NCBI GenBank assembly: GCA_018971905.1
Contig: JAGWZS010000030.1
Coordinates: 1-12,102 of the forward strand
Direction: 5' to 3'
DNA length: 12,102 nt
Source: Rhodospirillales bacterium
GTDB taxonomy: Bacteria > Pseudomonadota > Alphaproteobacteria > Acetobacterales > Acetobacteraceae
Below the pieces are notes generated by a model. That model was not told where the DNA came from. It made no database searches and saw only the letters and a list, made by a program, of their open reading frames with translations. How positions within the stretch are numbered: position 1 is the first letter of the stretch; each line of letters starts with the position of its first letter. A program made the position numbers and the translations under genes. Below are positions 1 to 7,097 of the stretch, in pieces.

Positions 1-1
1 C

Positions 2-667
2 TTGCTGGTCCGCCCCAAGCCGGGCGCTCCCGGCCATTACCAGATCATCGCAGGCGAGCGCCGCTGGCGCGCCTCTCAACGCGCGCAATTGCACGAAGTG
101 CCGGTGCTGGTGCGCGAGCTTTCAGACGCCGACGCCATGGCCGCGGGGCTGGTTGAAAACCTGCAACGCGAAAACCTCAACGCCATGGAAGAAGCCGAGG
201 GCTATAAGCGCCTGACGGATGAATTCCGCCTCAGCCACGACCAGCTTGGCGAAGCTGTCGGCAAATCCCGCTCTTATATCACCAACGCCATGCGGCTTTT
301 GTCTTTGCCAACCGCCGTGCAACTTTTGCTGCGCGAGGGCGCAATCTCCCTTGGCCACGCCAAGGCGTTGATGAGCCACCCGGAGCCGGTGAAAGCCGCG
401 CAAGAGGTTGTCCGGCGCGGGCTTTCCGTGCGGCAGACCGAGGCCCTGGCAAAAACCACCGGCCGCTCCATCTCGCCCGCGCTTACGGCGCGCATCCCTC
501 GCGAACACCAGGGCGAGCATAGCGAGATCGCCGCCCTGGCGGAAACCCTCTCCGAGCGCCTGGGGCTGCGGGTTGATATTAAATTCAACGGCACAGGCGG
601 CGCGCTGGTTCTCAACTACGCCAGCCTCGACCAGCTTGACTCACTTCTGGCCCTGCTGAACGGATAG
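2..667 (+). CDS. parB: Chromosome partitioning protein ParB, 5' end cut off by the window
   Basis: ParB binds parS centromere sites, loads onto DNA as a CTP-dependent clamp, and works with the ParA ATPase to segregate the origin region. The visible 221 residues carry the family signature GERRWRA (fragment residues 18-24, part of the CTP-binding pocket) and the ENLQRENLN box (52-60). A helix-turn-helix for parS recognition follows at about 78-101 (LSHDQLGEAVGKSRSYITNAMRLLSLP region). A C-terminal dimerisation segment ends in a leucine-rich tail (SLDQLDSLLALLNG). ParB proteins are usually about 280-300 residues, so roughly 60-80 N-terminal residues, including the ParA-interacting end, lie upstream of the window. 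The frame is open from base 2, and its first codon is internal rather than a real start. parA is expected just upstream. Two parS sites lie immediately downstream, which supports a chromosomal rather than plasmid ParB. Confidence 0.96.
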   Translation: MLVRPKPGAPGHYQIIAGERRWRASQRAQLHEVPVLVRELSDADAMAAGLVENLQRENLNAMEEAEGYKRLTDEFRLSHDQLGEAVGKSRSYITNAMRLLSLPTAVQLLLREGAISLGHAKALMSHPEPVKAAQEVVRRGLSVRQTEALAKTTGRSISPALTARIPREHQGEHSEIAALAETLSERLGLRVDIKFNGTGGALVLNYASLDQLDSLLALLNG

Positions 668-674
668 CGCGGCC

Positions 675-694
675 TATGTTCCACGTGGAACATA
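675..694. promoter_or_regulatory. parS centromere site 1
   Basis: A perfect 20-bp palindrome with the core TGTTCCACGTGGAACA at 677-692. Known bacterial chromosomal parS has the consensus TGTTNCACGTGNAACA, and this core matches every fixed position. It starts 8 bp after the parB stop codon. ParB loads here and spreads over neighbouring DNA. An identical copy lies 107 bp downstream. Confidence 0.95.
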
Positions 695-781
695 CCCCCT
701 CAGCTTCACATCTCCGGCGTGCGGGCTTTATGAAAAAGGCCCTCGATAACGATATTTAGGCCGCGCCCCGAGCCGACCCTC

Positions 782-801
782 TATGTTCCACGTGGAACAT
801 A
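782..801. promoter_or_regulatory. parS centromere site 2
   Basis: A second perfect 20-bp palindrome identical to the first, with the core TGTTCCACGTGGAACA at 784-799. It ends 2 bp before the holA stop codon, which is read on the minus strand. The pair sits between the convergent parB and holA genes, a non-coding position where bound ParB would not block a promoter. Confidence 0.95.
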
Positions 802-803
802 TC

Positions 804-1814
804 TCAGCCTCTGGCGGCGCCCCGGGCGCGGGTTGCCAGGGCCAGCATGGTTTGGCGGCAGTAATCTTCATCGGGAATATGCGTGGTTTTGCAGGCTGTT
901 TCCGCCGCCAAGGCCGCCGCTAGGGCTTGGTCCACCGCGTGCAGAGGCCAGAGCCGCAGCATTTTCTGCACCATTGGTTGGCGCTTGAAGAACACCGGGG
1001 GGCGCATCCCGGCCATGGCTTCCTGGGCTGAGGCACCTTCTGCCATCGCTCCTGCCGCCAGGCGCAGGCGGGCAAGCTCCATCAGCAGCACCCGGATCAG
1101 CCCCACCGGCGAGGCGCCCTCCTCATACGCCAGGGAGAGCGCCTTGTCCGTTCCCGCCAGATCCCCGGTCAGCGCCGCGTCGATGGCATCGCCCGTCGAG
1201 GCGTCCCCGCCATCAGCGAGAATGGCGGAAACATCAGCCAGGGATAATGTCTTGGCCTCACCGGCATAAAGGCCCAGAACCTCCAGCGCCTGGCCCAGCG
1301 GGCCTTCCTCGCCAGTGAGGTTTTGCGCGGCCCAGGCGGCGGCGTCCTGGTCTATGGTCACGCCCCGGGCGCGCAACCGGGCAGAGATCACCTGCGGCAG
1401 CCGGGCTTGGTCGATGGCATAGCAGGCAATGCTGGCAATGGCTGGGGTTTTTTCCGCCAGGGCGCGAAGTTTAGATTTCGCCGTCAACTCTCCGGTTTCG
1501 AGAATTACCAGCGCGTCTGGCGGGGCGTCTGTTAATTTTTCTAACGCTTTGATAAGGCTTTCCGCCGCACTCCGCACACGCACCACGCGCTTGCCCCCAG
1601 TAAGCGCCGCAGCACAGGCTTCCGCCAGCAGCGCGTCAGCCGAAGGGTTGGAAAGCTCGGCAAACCGGAACGGGTCGTTCAGCGCCCCCGGCACCGCGCG
1701 GGCCAGGGCCAGCCCGCGTTCAGCCACCAGCCCGGCATCAGGCCCATGCAGCAACACCAGATTGGCGGTGGGCGCCTTTAAGAATGCATCAATCCGGGCA
1801 GCATCCAGCTTCAT
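804..1814 (-). CDS. holA: DNA polymerase III delta subunit HolA
   Basis: HolA is the delta subunit of the clamp loader. It opens the beta sliding clamp so that it can be loaded at primed sites. The 336-residue length suits the family (E. coli about 343). The N-terminus ([15 protein letters not shown], then LVLLHGPDAGLVAERG) is the degenerate AAA+ domain typical of delta: it keeps the fold but has no working Walker A lysine. The middle region (ALVILETGELTAKSKLRALAEK) and the C-terminal helical collar (SLAYEEGASPVGLIRVLLMELARLRLA) also match HolA. The ATG start overlaps the lptE stop by 4 bases (ATGA on the minus strand), so translation is probably coupled to lptE. It is the last gene of the leuS-lptE-holA unit and converges on parB. 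No intrinsic terminator is evident after it. Confidence 0.93.
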   Translation of the reverse strand: MKLDAARIDAFLKAPTANLVLLHGPDAGLVAERGLALARAVPGALNDPFRFAELSNPSADALLAEACAAALTGGKRVVRVRSAAESLIKALEKLTDAPPDALVILETGELTAKSKLRALAEKTPAIASIACYAIDQARLPQVISARLRARGVTIDQDAAAWAAQNLTGEEGPLGQALEVLGLYAGEAKTLSLADVSAILADGGDASTGDAIDAALTGDLAGTDKALSLAYEEGASPVGLIRVLLMELARLRLAAGAMAEGASAQEAMAGMRPPVFFKRQPMVQKMLRLWPLHAVDQALAAALAAETACKTTHIPDEDYCRQTMLALATRARGAARG

Positions 1815-2320
1815 GAAGCCGGGTGGGCGCGCAACCAGGCGGAGAGTTGAACAGTGATCTGCCCGGCGATTTCATTGGCCAGTTGCTGGTTCACCGTGTC
1901 TGTTTCCAGATTCGAGGCGAAATATTGCTGGTCGATGATATTCAGCGCATCCGTTGCGGTGGCGTTGCCGGAGACCAGCGTGACCGCCGGATTGCCGATG
2001 GGCGAAAGCCTCCAGGCCGCGTTGGCATTGAACCGCGTGCGGGTGGTGGAGCTATCCGCCTGGATGCCTTCTCCGGTCTGGCCAATGCTGTAGCTCACGC
2101 TGAGTATGTAAAGCTCCTGCGTTGGCTGGCCGCTGGTATAGAATTGCTGTTGCAGGGTCTCGCGCAGCATCTGGCCAGTACGGTCAGGGATGTTTTGCAC
2201 CTGCACGGTTTCCAGCGCCGCATTGGCGGCCTGGCCCTGCGCCCCGCCGTAAAGCGGGGTGAACCCGCAGCCGGAGAGGGCCAGCAGCGCAAAAGCGGCG
2301 AAAGACTTATTTAACCACAA
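1811..2320 (-). CDS. lptE: LPS-assembly lipoprotein LptE (TTG start)
   Basis: LptE is an outer-membrane lipoprotein that plugs the LptD barrel and helps deliver lipopolysaccharide to the cell surface. The protein has 169 residues. It begins with a lipoprotein signal peptide: a short charged start, a hydrophobic stretch FAAFALLAL, and the lipobox LSGC with the lipidated cysteine at residue 18. GFTPLYGG follows directly, a start common in proteobacterial LptE. The start codon is TTG at 2318-2320. In this frame a TGA stop lies two codons upstream and no ATG precedes the signal peptide, so TTG is the only start that keeps the lipobox. An AGGA about 9 bases upstream can serve as the ribosome-binding site. 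The gene overlaps the end of leuS by 14 bases and the start of holA by 4. The C-terminal body is poorly conserved, so the call rests on the signal peptide, size and neighbourhood. Confidence 0.87.
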   Translation of the reverse strand: MWLNKSFAAFALLALSGCGFTPLYGGAQGQAANAALETVQVQNIPDRTGQMLRETLQQQFYTSGQPTQELYILSVSYSIGQTGEGIQADSSTTRTRFNANAAWRLSPIGNPAVTLVSGNATATDALNIIDQQYFASNLETDTVNQQLANEIAGQITVQLSAWLRAHPAS

Positions 2321-4865
2321 AATTCACGATCCTACCGGGCACATAGATCTGCTTCACAATGGTCTGCGTGCCTATTGTGCCCGCCACAGCCTCCTTGGCA
2401 AGCGGGATCGCGATCTCCTCGCCCGCACCCGCCGGAACCAGGATGGTGCCGCGCAGCTTGCCGTTCACCTGCACCGCCACGGTGAGTTCATCGACCACCA
2501 GCAGCGCCGGGTCGGCTTTCGGCCAGGGCTGCAGGGCGGCCAGGCCCATGCCGGGGCGCAGCTTGGCAAAAAGATGCTCCGCCAGATGCGGCACCAGCGG
2601 GCTGGCGAGGCGCACCAGAATCTCCATGGCCTCAAACCGGGCGGCCTGCATATCCGGCGTTTCAGCCGGGGCGGCCACGGCATTCAGCAGCTCATAAAGC
2701 CGCGCCACGGCGAGATTGAAGGCGAAGCTCTCCAGCGCGCTCGTCACCGCCTCGATTGAGCGGTGGACGAGCTGGCGGAGCTTTTTCGCTTCGGGGCCAT
2801 ACGTCTCCACGGTGGTATTGCCGGATTTGGCAATTTCCTCACCCACGCGGGCGAGGCGTTGCAGAAAGCGGAAGGAGCCCTGCACACCATTCTCGGTCCA
2901 TTCCACATCGCGCTCAGGTGGGTTGTCTGACAGCACGAACCACCGGGCCGTGTCCGCGCCGAAACGTTCCACAATCGCACCCGGGTCCACCGTATTGCGC
3001 TTGGATTTGGACATTTTCTCAACCCGGCCCACCGTAACCGGCGCGCCGGTGGCTTTCAGCACGGCGCCATCGGCGGTGCGGGTGATCTCCTCCGGGTAAA
3101 GCCAGGCGCCGTTTTCATCCTTGTAGGATTCATGCGTGACCATGCCCTGGGTGAACAGCCCGGCAAAGGGCTCGTCCACCGCCAGATGGCCGGTCTTGTG
3201 CATGGCGCGGGTGAAGAAGCGCGCATAGAGCAGATGCAAAATCGCGTGCTCAATGCCGCCCACATATTGGTCCACCGGCAGCCAATGGTTTGCCGCCGTC
3301 AGATTGGTCGGCGTCTCGGCCTGGGGGGCGGTGAAGCGGGCAAAATACCAGGAGCTGTCGATAAAGGTGTCGAACGTGTCTGTCTCGCGCGTGGCGGGCT
3401 TACCGCAGGCGGGGCAGGCCACGTGCCGCCAGCTGGAGTGATGGTCCAGCGGGTTGCCGGGTTTCTCAAAGGTCACATCCGCAGGCAGGGTGACGGGCAG
3501 CTGGTCCGCGGGCACGGGCTGCGGGCCGCAAGCCTCGCAATGGATCACCGGGATGGGACAGCCCCAATAGCGCTGGCGGGAAATGCCCCAGTCGCGCAGG
3601 CGCCAATTTTGCACCGCCTTGCCAACACCCAGCTTTTCCAGCTCCGCAATGGCGCGGGGTTTGGCATCCTTGGTGGCAAGACCCGAAAGGAAGCCGGAAT
3701 TGACGATGAAGCCTTCGCCATCCAGCGCCTTGTTGGCGATCTCGGGCGTGGTGTTTGGCTCCGGCGAAACCACCACCGGCACCGGCAGGCTGTATTTCCG
3801 GGCGAAATCCAGGTCGCGCTGGTCCCCGCAGGGGCAGCCGAAAATAGCACCAGTGCCGTATTCCATCAGCACGAAATTGGCGATCCAGACCGGATGGCGC
3901 TTGCCGGTGAAGGGGTTGATGACTTCCAGCCCCGTATCAAAACCTCGTTTTTCGGCGGCCTCGATGGCAGCTTCAGACGTGCCCTGGCTGGCGCATTCAA
4001 CGATGAAGGCGGCGGCGGCGGTATTGGTTTCCGCCACCTTCTTCGCCAGCGGATGTTCCGCCGCGATGGCCAGGAAGGACATACCAAACAACGTATCCGG
4101 CCTGGTGGTGTAAACGCTGACGTGCTCCTCGCTGCCCGCCAGCTTGAAGCTGACCTCCGCACCCTGGGAATGGCCGATCCAGTTTTCCTGCATCAGCTTC
4201 ACACGCTCGGGCCAGCGGTCCAGGCTGTTCAGCCCGTCCAGCAGTTCCTGAGCAAAATCCGTGATTTTCAGGAACCATTGGGAGAGTTTTTTCTTCTCAA
4301 CCAAAGCCCCAGAGCGCCAGCCCCTCCCGTCGATCACCTGCTCGTTGGCGAGCACGGTCATGTCCACCGGATCCCAGTTCACGCTGGCATCGCGGCGCTC
4401 GACCAGCCCGGCTTTCCAGAAATCCAGGAACAGTTTCTGCTGCTGGCCATAATAGTCGGGGTCGCAGGTGGCGAATTCGCGGGACCAATCCAGCGAAAAG
4501 CCCATACGTTGCAGCTCGGCGCGCATGTTGGCGATGTTCTTATAGGTCCAGTCCGCCGGGTTGGAGTTATTTTCCCGCGCGGCGTTCTCGGCCGGCAGGC
4601 CAAACGCATCCCACCCCATGGGGTGCAGTACCGAAAACCCCTGCGCCCGCTTATAGCGCGCCACCACGTCGCCCAGCGTGTAATTACGCACATGGCCCAT
4701 GTGGATCTTGCCCGACGGGTAGGGAAACATTTCCAGCACATAATATTTGGGCTGGCCGCTTGTGGGCACATCCTCGGCCTTGAAGCAGTTTTGGGCATTC
4801 CACTCAGCCTGCCAATGCGGCTCGGCGGTGGAAAAATCGTAACGCGTGGGTTCGGTTTCAGACAT
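2307..4865 (-). CDS. leuS: Leucyl-tRNA synthetase
   Basis: This class Ia synthetase charges tRNA-Leu with leucine in the cytoplasm. Its 852 residues are close to the E. coli length of about 860. Motifs in order are: the HIGH-type signature HMGH at 55-58 within [18 protein letters not shown]; the CP1 editing-domain motif TTRPDT at 253-258; two CxxC pairs (C443/C446 and C484/C487) that look like a zinc-binding insert; and KMSKS at 617-621. A helical anticodon-binding domain follows, and the C-terminus is VNFVVK. All catalytic signatures are intact. The ATG at 4863-4865 precedes the family-typical start ([15 protein letters not shown]). It lies 81 bp downstream of the PPSR stop and is the first of three overlapping genes (leuS-lptE-holA). 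The only Shine-Dalgarno-like sequence sits inside a hairpin in the leader, which may regulate translation. Confidence 0.98.
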   Translation of the reverse strand: MSETEPTRYDFSTAEPHWQAEWNAQNCFKAEDVPTSGQPKYYVLEMFPYPSGKIHMGHVRNYTLGDVVARYKRAQGFSVLHPMGWDAFGLPAENAARENNSNPADWTYKNIANMRAELQRMGFSLDWSREFATCDPDYYGQQQKLFLDFWKAGLVERRDASVNWDPVDMTVLANEQVIDGRGWRSGALVEKKKLSQWFLKITDFAQELLDGLNSLDRWPERVKLMQENWIGHSQGAEVSFKLAGSEEHVSVYTTRPDTLFGMSFLAIAAEHPLAKKVAETNTAAAAFIVECASQGTSEAAIEAAEKRGFDTGLEVINPFTGKRHPVWIANFVLMEYGTGAIFGCPCGDQRDLDFARKYSLPVPVVVSPEPNTTPEIANKALDGEGFIVNSGFLSGLATKDAKPRAIAELEKLGVGKAVQNWRLRDWGISRQRYWGCPIPVIHCEACGPQPVPADQLPVTLPADVTFEKPGNPLDHHSSWRHVACPACGKPATRETDTFDTFIDSSWYFARFTAPQAETPTNLTAANHWLPVDQYVGGIEHAILHLLYARFFTRAMHKTGHLAVDEPFAGLFTQGMVTHESYKDENGAWLYPEEITRTADGAVLKATGAPVTVGRVEKMSKSKRNTVDPGAIVERFGADTARWFVLSDNPPERDVEWTENGVQGSFRFLQRLARVGEEIAKSGNTTVETYGPEAKKLRQLVHRSIEAVTSALESFAFNLAVARLYELLNAVAAPAETPDMQAARFEAMEILVRLASPLVPHLAEHLFAKLRPGMGLAALQPWPKADPALLVVDELTVAVQVNGKLRGTILVPAGAGEEIAIPLAKEAVAGTIGTQTIVKQIYVPGRIVNFVVK

Positions 4866-4868
4866 GGT

Positions 4869-4898
4869 GGCGCCTGTTTATAGCCGAGGGCAGGCGCC
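4869..4898 (-). promoter_or_regulatory. Hairpin in the leuS leader that can mask its ribosome-binding site
   Basis: The plus strand carries GGCGCCTG at 4869-4876 and its exact reverse complement CAGGCGCC at 4891-4898, separated by 14 bases. In leuS mRNA this gives an 8-bp stem, mostly G-C, ending 3 bases before the AUG. It pairs the CAGGCG stretch, the only purine-rich sequence at Shine-Dalgarno distance. There is no U-tract, so it is not a simple terminator. A role in translation control is inference. Confidence 0.5.
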
Positions 4899-4946
4899 GG
4901 AAAGGGCTGGGGCGGCGGCTTTTCCTAAAAACCCGCGCAAGCCTGC

Positions 4947-5816
4947 TTATCCGGCGGGGATAGTGCCCGCGTGCCTGGTGTGCCAACCCTCCATCAACTT
5001 CAGCACCGTGGCGGCGGTCTCCTCTATGGAGCGGCGGGTGACATCAATGGCCGGCCAGCCGCGCTCGTTACAAAGCCGCCGGGCCCAGAGCAGTTCTTTT
5101 TCCACAGCCTCATAATCAACATAGCCAGAACTGTCGGTGCGGCCGAATAATTCGGTGGAACCAATGAGTTTCAGCCGGTGGCGGCGGATGTCGATGAGGG
5201 ATTTCGGGTCGATGGTAAGGCCGATGACCGGGCAGGGCGGGTTTTCCAGCTCAGGCGGCATCGGCGTGTTGGGCACCAAAGGCACGTTCAGAGCCTTGAT
5301 GCCGCGGTTGGCGAGATAAAAACAGGTAGGGGTTTTGGAGGAGCGGGAAACGCCGACCAGCACCACGTCCGCATCGCCAATGCCGCGGTTGGCCTGACCG
5401 TCGTCATGCGAAATGACAAAATGCATGGCGTCGATCCGGCGGAAATAATCAGCATCCAGCACGTATTGGCGACCGGGTTTATGTTTTACCGGGGAGCCGA
5501 ACTGGGCTTGCAGCATTTCCAAAAGCGGGTCCAGCACATGTTGAAGCGGTACGCCCATGCGGGCACAGGCATCGTCCAGCTCGTGGCGAAGCGCGTCATC
5601 CACCAACGAGCAGAGCACGGGACCAGGCTCGGCCTGGATGCCTTCCAGCACACGGTGGAGCTGCAGGCGCGAGCGGATGAGAGACCAGCGATGATAGGAG
5701 ACTTGGGCTTCATCGAACTGGGCCACGGCGGCGCGGGCCAGGGCGCTCAACGTATCCCCGGTGGCATCGGATATCAGATGTATATTGAGCTTATGGCTGT
5801 CCATAATCGTGTTCAT
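4947..5816 (-). CDS. DUF299/PPSR family: pyruvate phosphate dikinase (or PEP synthase) regulatory kinase/phosphorylase
   Basis: This family reversibly inactivates pyruvate,phosphate dikinase or PEP synthase: it phosphorylates a threonine next to the catalytic histidine using ADP, and removes the phosphate by phosphorolysis. The 289 residues include the family start [11 protein letters not shown] (13-23), the glycine-serine P-loop [10 protein letters not shown] at 155-164, then [12 protein letters not shown] and GLTIDPKSL. Whether the target is PPDK or PEP synthase cannot be read from this window. ATG at 5814-5816 is the longest start. An ATG four codons further in would give [16 protein letters not shown], and neither start has a clear Shine-Dalgarno. 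A TATATT -10-like element (plus coordinates 5867-5872) lies upstream without a good -35. The gene borders the candidate origin. It may be the homologue of Rickettsia RP001, the gene beside hemE at characterised alphaproteobacterial origins. Confidence 0.92.
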   Translation of the reverse strand: MNTIMDSHKLNIHLISDATGDTLSALARAAVAQFDEAQVSYHRWSLIRSRLQLHRVLEGIQAEPGPVLCSLVDDALRHELDDACARMGVPLQHVLDPLLEMLQAQFGSPVKHKPGRQYVLDADYFRRIDAMHFVISHDDGQANRGIGDADVVLVGVSRSSKTPTCFYLANRGIKALNVPLVPNTPMPPELENPPCPVIGLTIDPKSLIDIRRHRLKLIGSTELFGRTDSSGYVDYEAVEKELLWARRLCNERGWPAIDVTRRSIEETAATVLKLMEGWHTRHAGTIPAG

Positions 5817-5818
5817 AG

Positions 5819-5827
5819 CGTGGATAA
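5819..5827 (-). promoter_or_regulatory. Near-consensus DnaA box (8/9)
   Basis: CGTGGATAA on the plus strand (TTATCCACG on the minus strand) differs from consensus at one base. It lies 2 bp upstream of the PPSR start codon, where DnaA binding could interfere with PPSR expression. Confidence 0.6.
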
Positions 5828-5918
5828 GTTTGCAATGCGCAGCAGAAAATAGGGATGACGGGGATAAATATAAAACTTCCGGTACAGTGGATGAAATTGC
5901 ATGGCGTGGTGTGCAGCC

Positions 5919-5927
5919 TGTGGGTAA
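5919..5927 (-). promoter_or_regulatory. Near-consensus DnaA box (8/9)
   Basis: TGTGGGTAA on the plus strand (TTACCCACA on the minus strand), one base from consensus. It has the same orientation as the boxes at 5819 and 5974, with the IHF-like site between it and the latter. Confidence 0.6.
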
Positions 5928-5945
5928 ACCATGGGGATATGTAAA

Positions 5946-5958
5946 AATCAGCAGGTTA
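5946..5958 (+). promoter_or_regulatory. IHF-like site inside the candidate origin
   Basis: AATCAGCAGGTTA matches the IHF consensus WATCAANNNNTTR at all but one fixed position and lies between two DnaA boxes. IHF bends origin DNA in E. coli and Caulobacter. The motif is degenerate, so a chance match is possible. Confidence 0.35.
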
Positions 5959-5973
5959 CTGCGGGTTTCTTCT

Positions 5974-5982
5974 TGTGGATAA
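5974..5982 (-). promoter_or_regulatory. Perfect DnaA box
   Basis: TGTGGATAA on the plus strand, which is TTATCCACA on the minus strand, a 9/9 match to the DnaA consensus. It faces the second perfect box 36 bp away, giving an inverted pair. Confidence 0.85.
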
Positions 5983-6018
5983 GTTTGGGGATTGAATCCA
6001 TGAGAGGCTTAACCCCCG

Positions 6019-6027
6019 TTATCCACA
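6019..6027 (+). promoter_or_regulatory. Perfect DnaA box
   Basis: TTATCCACA on the plus strand, a 9/9 consensus match, about 60 bp upstream of the hemE start and next to the AT-rich patch at 6051-6064. DnaA bound here could also affect hemE transcription. Confidence 0.85.
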
Positions 6028-6086
6028 CGGTACCATCTCAACAACTCTACCTTTAAAAAAATAAGGATTGGGTTTAGGCGGTGGGT

Positions 6087-7097
6087 ATGAAATTTCTGGA
6101 CGCTCTGGCTGGTGAAGCGGCCTGGCCACCACCGCTCTGGCTGATGCGCCAGGCGGGGCGGTATCTGCCGGAGTACAGAGAGGTGCGGGCAAAGGCGGGG
6201 GATTTCATCTCGCTGTGCCTGAACCCCGCGCTGGCTGAGGAGGTGACGCTGCAGCCGATCCGTAAATTCGGGTTCGATGCGGCGATTTTATTCTCAGATA
6301 TTCTGATCTTGCCGATGGCGCTGGGGCAGGAACTGCGTTTTGCCGAGGGAGAGGGGCCAAGGCTGCCATCCTTGCAGGATGCGGCCCTGTTGAAGCCAGA
6401 GCGCGCGGCGGCGGTTTATGCGCCGGTGATTGAGACAGTGAGCCGGCTCCGGCATTCCTTACCCAAAGACGTGGCGCTGATTGGCTTTGCCGGCGGCCCT
6501 GCCACGGTGGCGTGCTATATGCTGGATGGCCAGGGCGGCAGCTTTTGCCGGACAAAGCAGCTGGCCTATGAGCAGCCTGCGTTTGTGCGGCAGGTTTTGA
6601 AGGTTTTGAGTGAGGCCACGGTTGAGTATCTTTCGGCCCAAGTGAAGGCTGGCGCAGATTGCCTGATGCTGTTTGAAAGCTGGTCCGGGATATTTCCGCC
6701 TGAGCAATTCCGGGAATTTGTGATTGAGCCGAATCGGTGGATTAGCGATGCGCTTAAAAAGCGGCATCCTGGTATGAAAATTATAGGGTTTCCACGCCTG
6801 GCCGGATTGGGGCTGGGTGACTATGCCCGGGATGCGGGTGTGGATGCGGTGGGGCTGGACAGCGTGACGGACATAGACGCCGCCCGGGCCGTATGCCCGC
6901 CAGGGATGGTGTTGCAGGGGAATTTGGACCCGTTGCTGCTGAAGCTGGGCGGTACGGCGCTGGAGGAGGCTGTGAGGGGCTTAATGGCCAAGGTGAAGGG
7001 ACACCCGCATATCTTCAACCTCGGCCATGGCATTACCCCGGATGTGCCAGAAGCGCATGTGGCGCGGCTGGTGGAGTTGGTGAGGCAAGGCGGATGA
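6087..7097 (+). CDS. hemE: Uroporphyrinogen III decarboxylase
   Basis: HemE removes four carboxyl groups from uroporphyrinogen III to give coproporphyrinogen III, a cytosolic step of haem synthesis. From the ATG at 6087 it has 336 residues (E. coli 354). Family landmarks are all present: LMRQAGRYLPEYR with R21 and R25; FSDIL with the catalytic aspartate D71; GFAGGPATVACYM with Y144; FESWSGIFPPEQF; and FNLGHGITPDV with H314. In the substrate loop an alanine (A139) replaces the aromatic residue usually seen after the GxP. An in-frame GTG at 6081 is an alternative start two codons earlier. I prefer ATG because AGGCGG sits 5 bases upstream. It is the first gene of hemE-hemH-HAD-hemJ and overlaps hemH by 4 bases. 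Its 5' flank is the candidate origin. Confidence 0.97.
   Translation: MKFLDALAGEAAWPPPLWLMRQAGRYLPEYREVRAKAGDFISLCLNPALAEEVTLQPIRKFGFDAAILFSDILILPMALGQELRFAEGEGPRLPSLQDAALLKPERAAAVYAPVIETVSRLRHSLPKDVALIGFAGGPATVACYMLDGQGGSFCRTKQLAYEQPAFVRQVLKVLSEATVEYLSAQVKAGADCLMLFESWSGIFPPEQFREFVIEPNRWISDALKKRHPGMKIIGFPRLAGLGLGDYARDAGVDAVGLDSVTDIDAARAVCPPGMVLQGNLDPLLLKLGGTALEEAVRGLMAKVKGHPHIFNLGHGITPDVPEAHVARLVELVRQGG

Larger units (their letters stand above)
5817..6080. other. Candidate chromosomal replication origin (oriC) between PPSR and hemE
   Basis: About 270 bp without a gene, clearly more AT-rich than its surroundings. It holds two perfect DnaA boxes (5974-5982 minus, 6019-6027 plus) and two 8/9 boxes (5819-5827 and 5919-5927, both minus-oriented). 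Three 7/9 matches lie at 5859-5867, 5886-5894 and 5932-5940. A one-mismatch IHF-like site lies at 5946-5958. AT-rich patches at 5864-5876 and 6051-6064 could be unwinding elements, and one GANTC methylation site (GAATC) is at 5994-5998. Known context: the Caulobacter origin lies next to hemE, beside a gene named for Rickettsia RP001, and the layout is shared among alphaproteobacteria. The flanking genes diverge from this region and parS is 5 kb away. The region must also carry the promoters of both flanking genes. Confidence 0.82.

Noticed and set aside
723..742. Stem GGGCTTT / AAAGGCCC between the two parS sites as a terminator for parB or holA.
   Set aside because: The stem has a one-base bulge and no T-tract follows it on either strand.
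3132..4883. A 583-codon open frame on the plus strand opposite leuS.
   Set aside because: It lies fully antisense to an intact leuS with all synthetase motifs. Its protein has no recognisable domain; long antisense frames are common in GC-rich DNA with biased third positions.
6009..6022. A possible CtrA site (TTAA near TTAT) in the candidate origin.
   Set aside because: The spacing is 6 rather than 7 bases and the second half is TTAT, so it does not fit TTAA-N7-TTAA.
6009..6036. TTAACC-16-TACCAT as the hemE promoter.
   Set aside because: Each hexamer matches only 4/6 with a short spacer. It could be real, but it is not distinguishable from chance in this AT-rich stretch.
6893..7093. A 67-codon N-terminal extension of hemH inside hemE.
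   Set aside because: Ferrochelatases begin just before the LFNLGGP motif, and the ATG at 7094 overlaps the hemE stop with a good ribosome-binding site.
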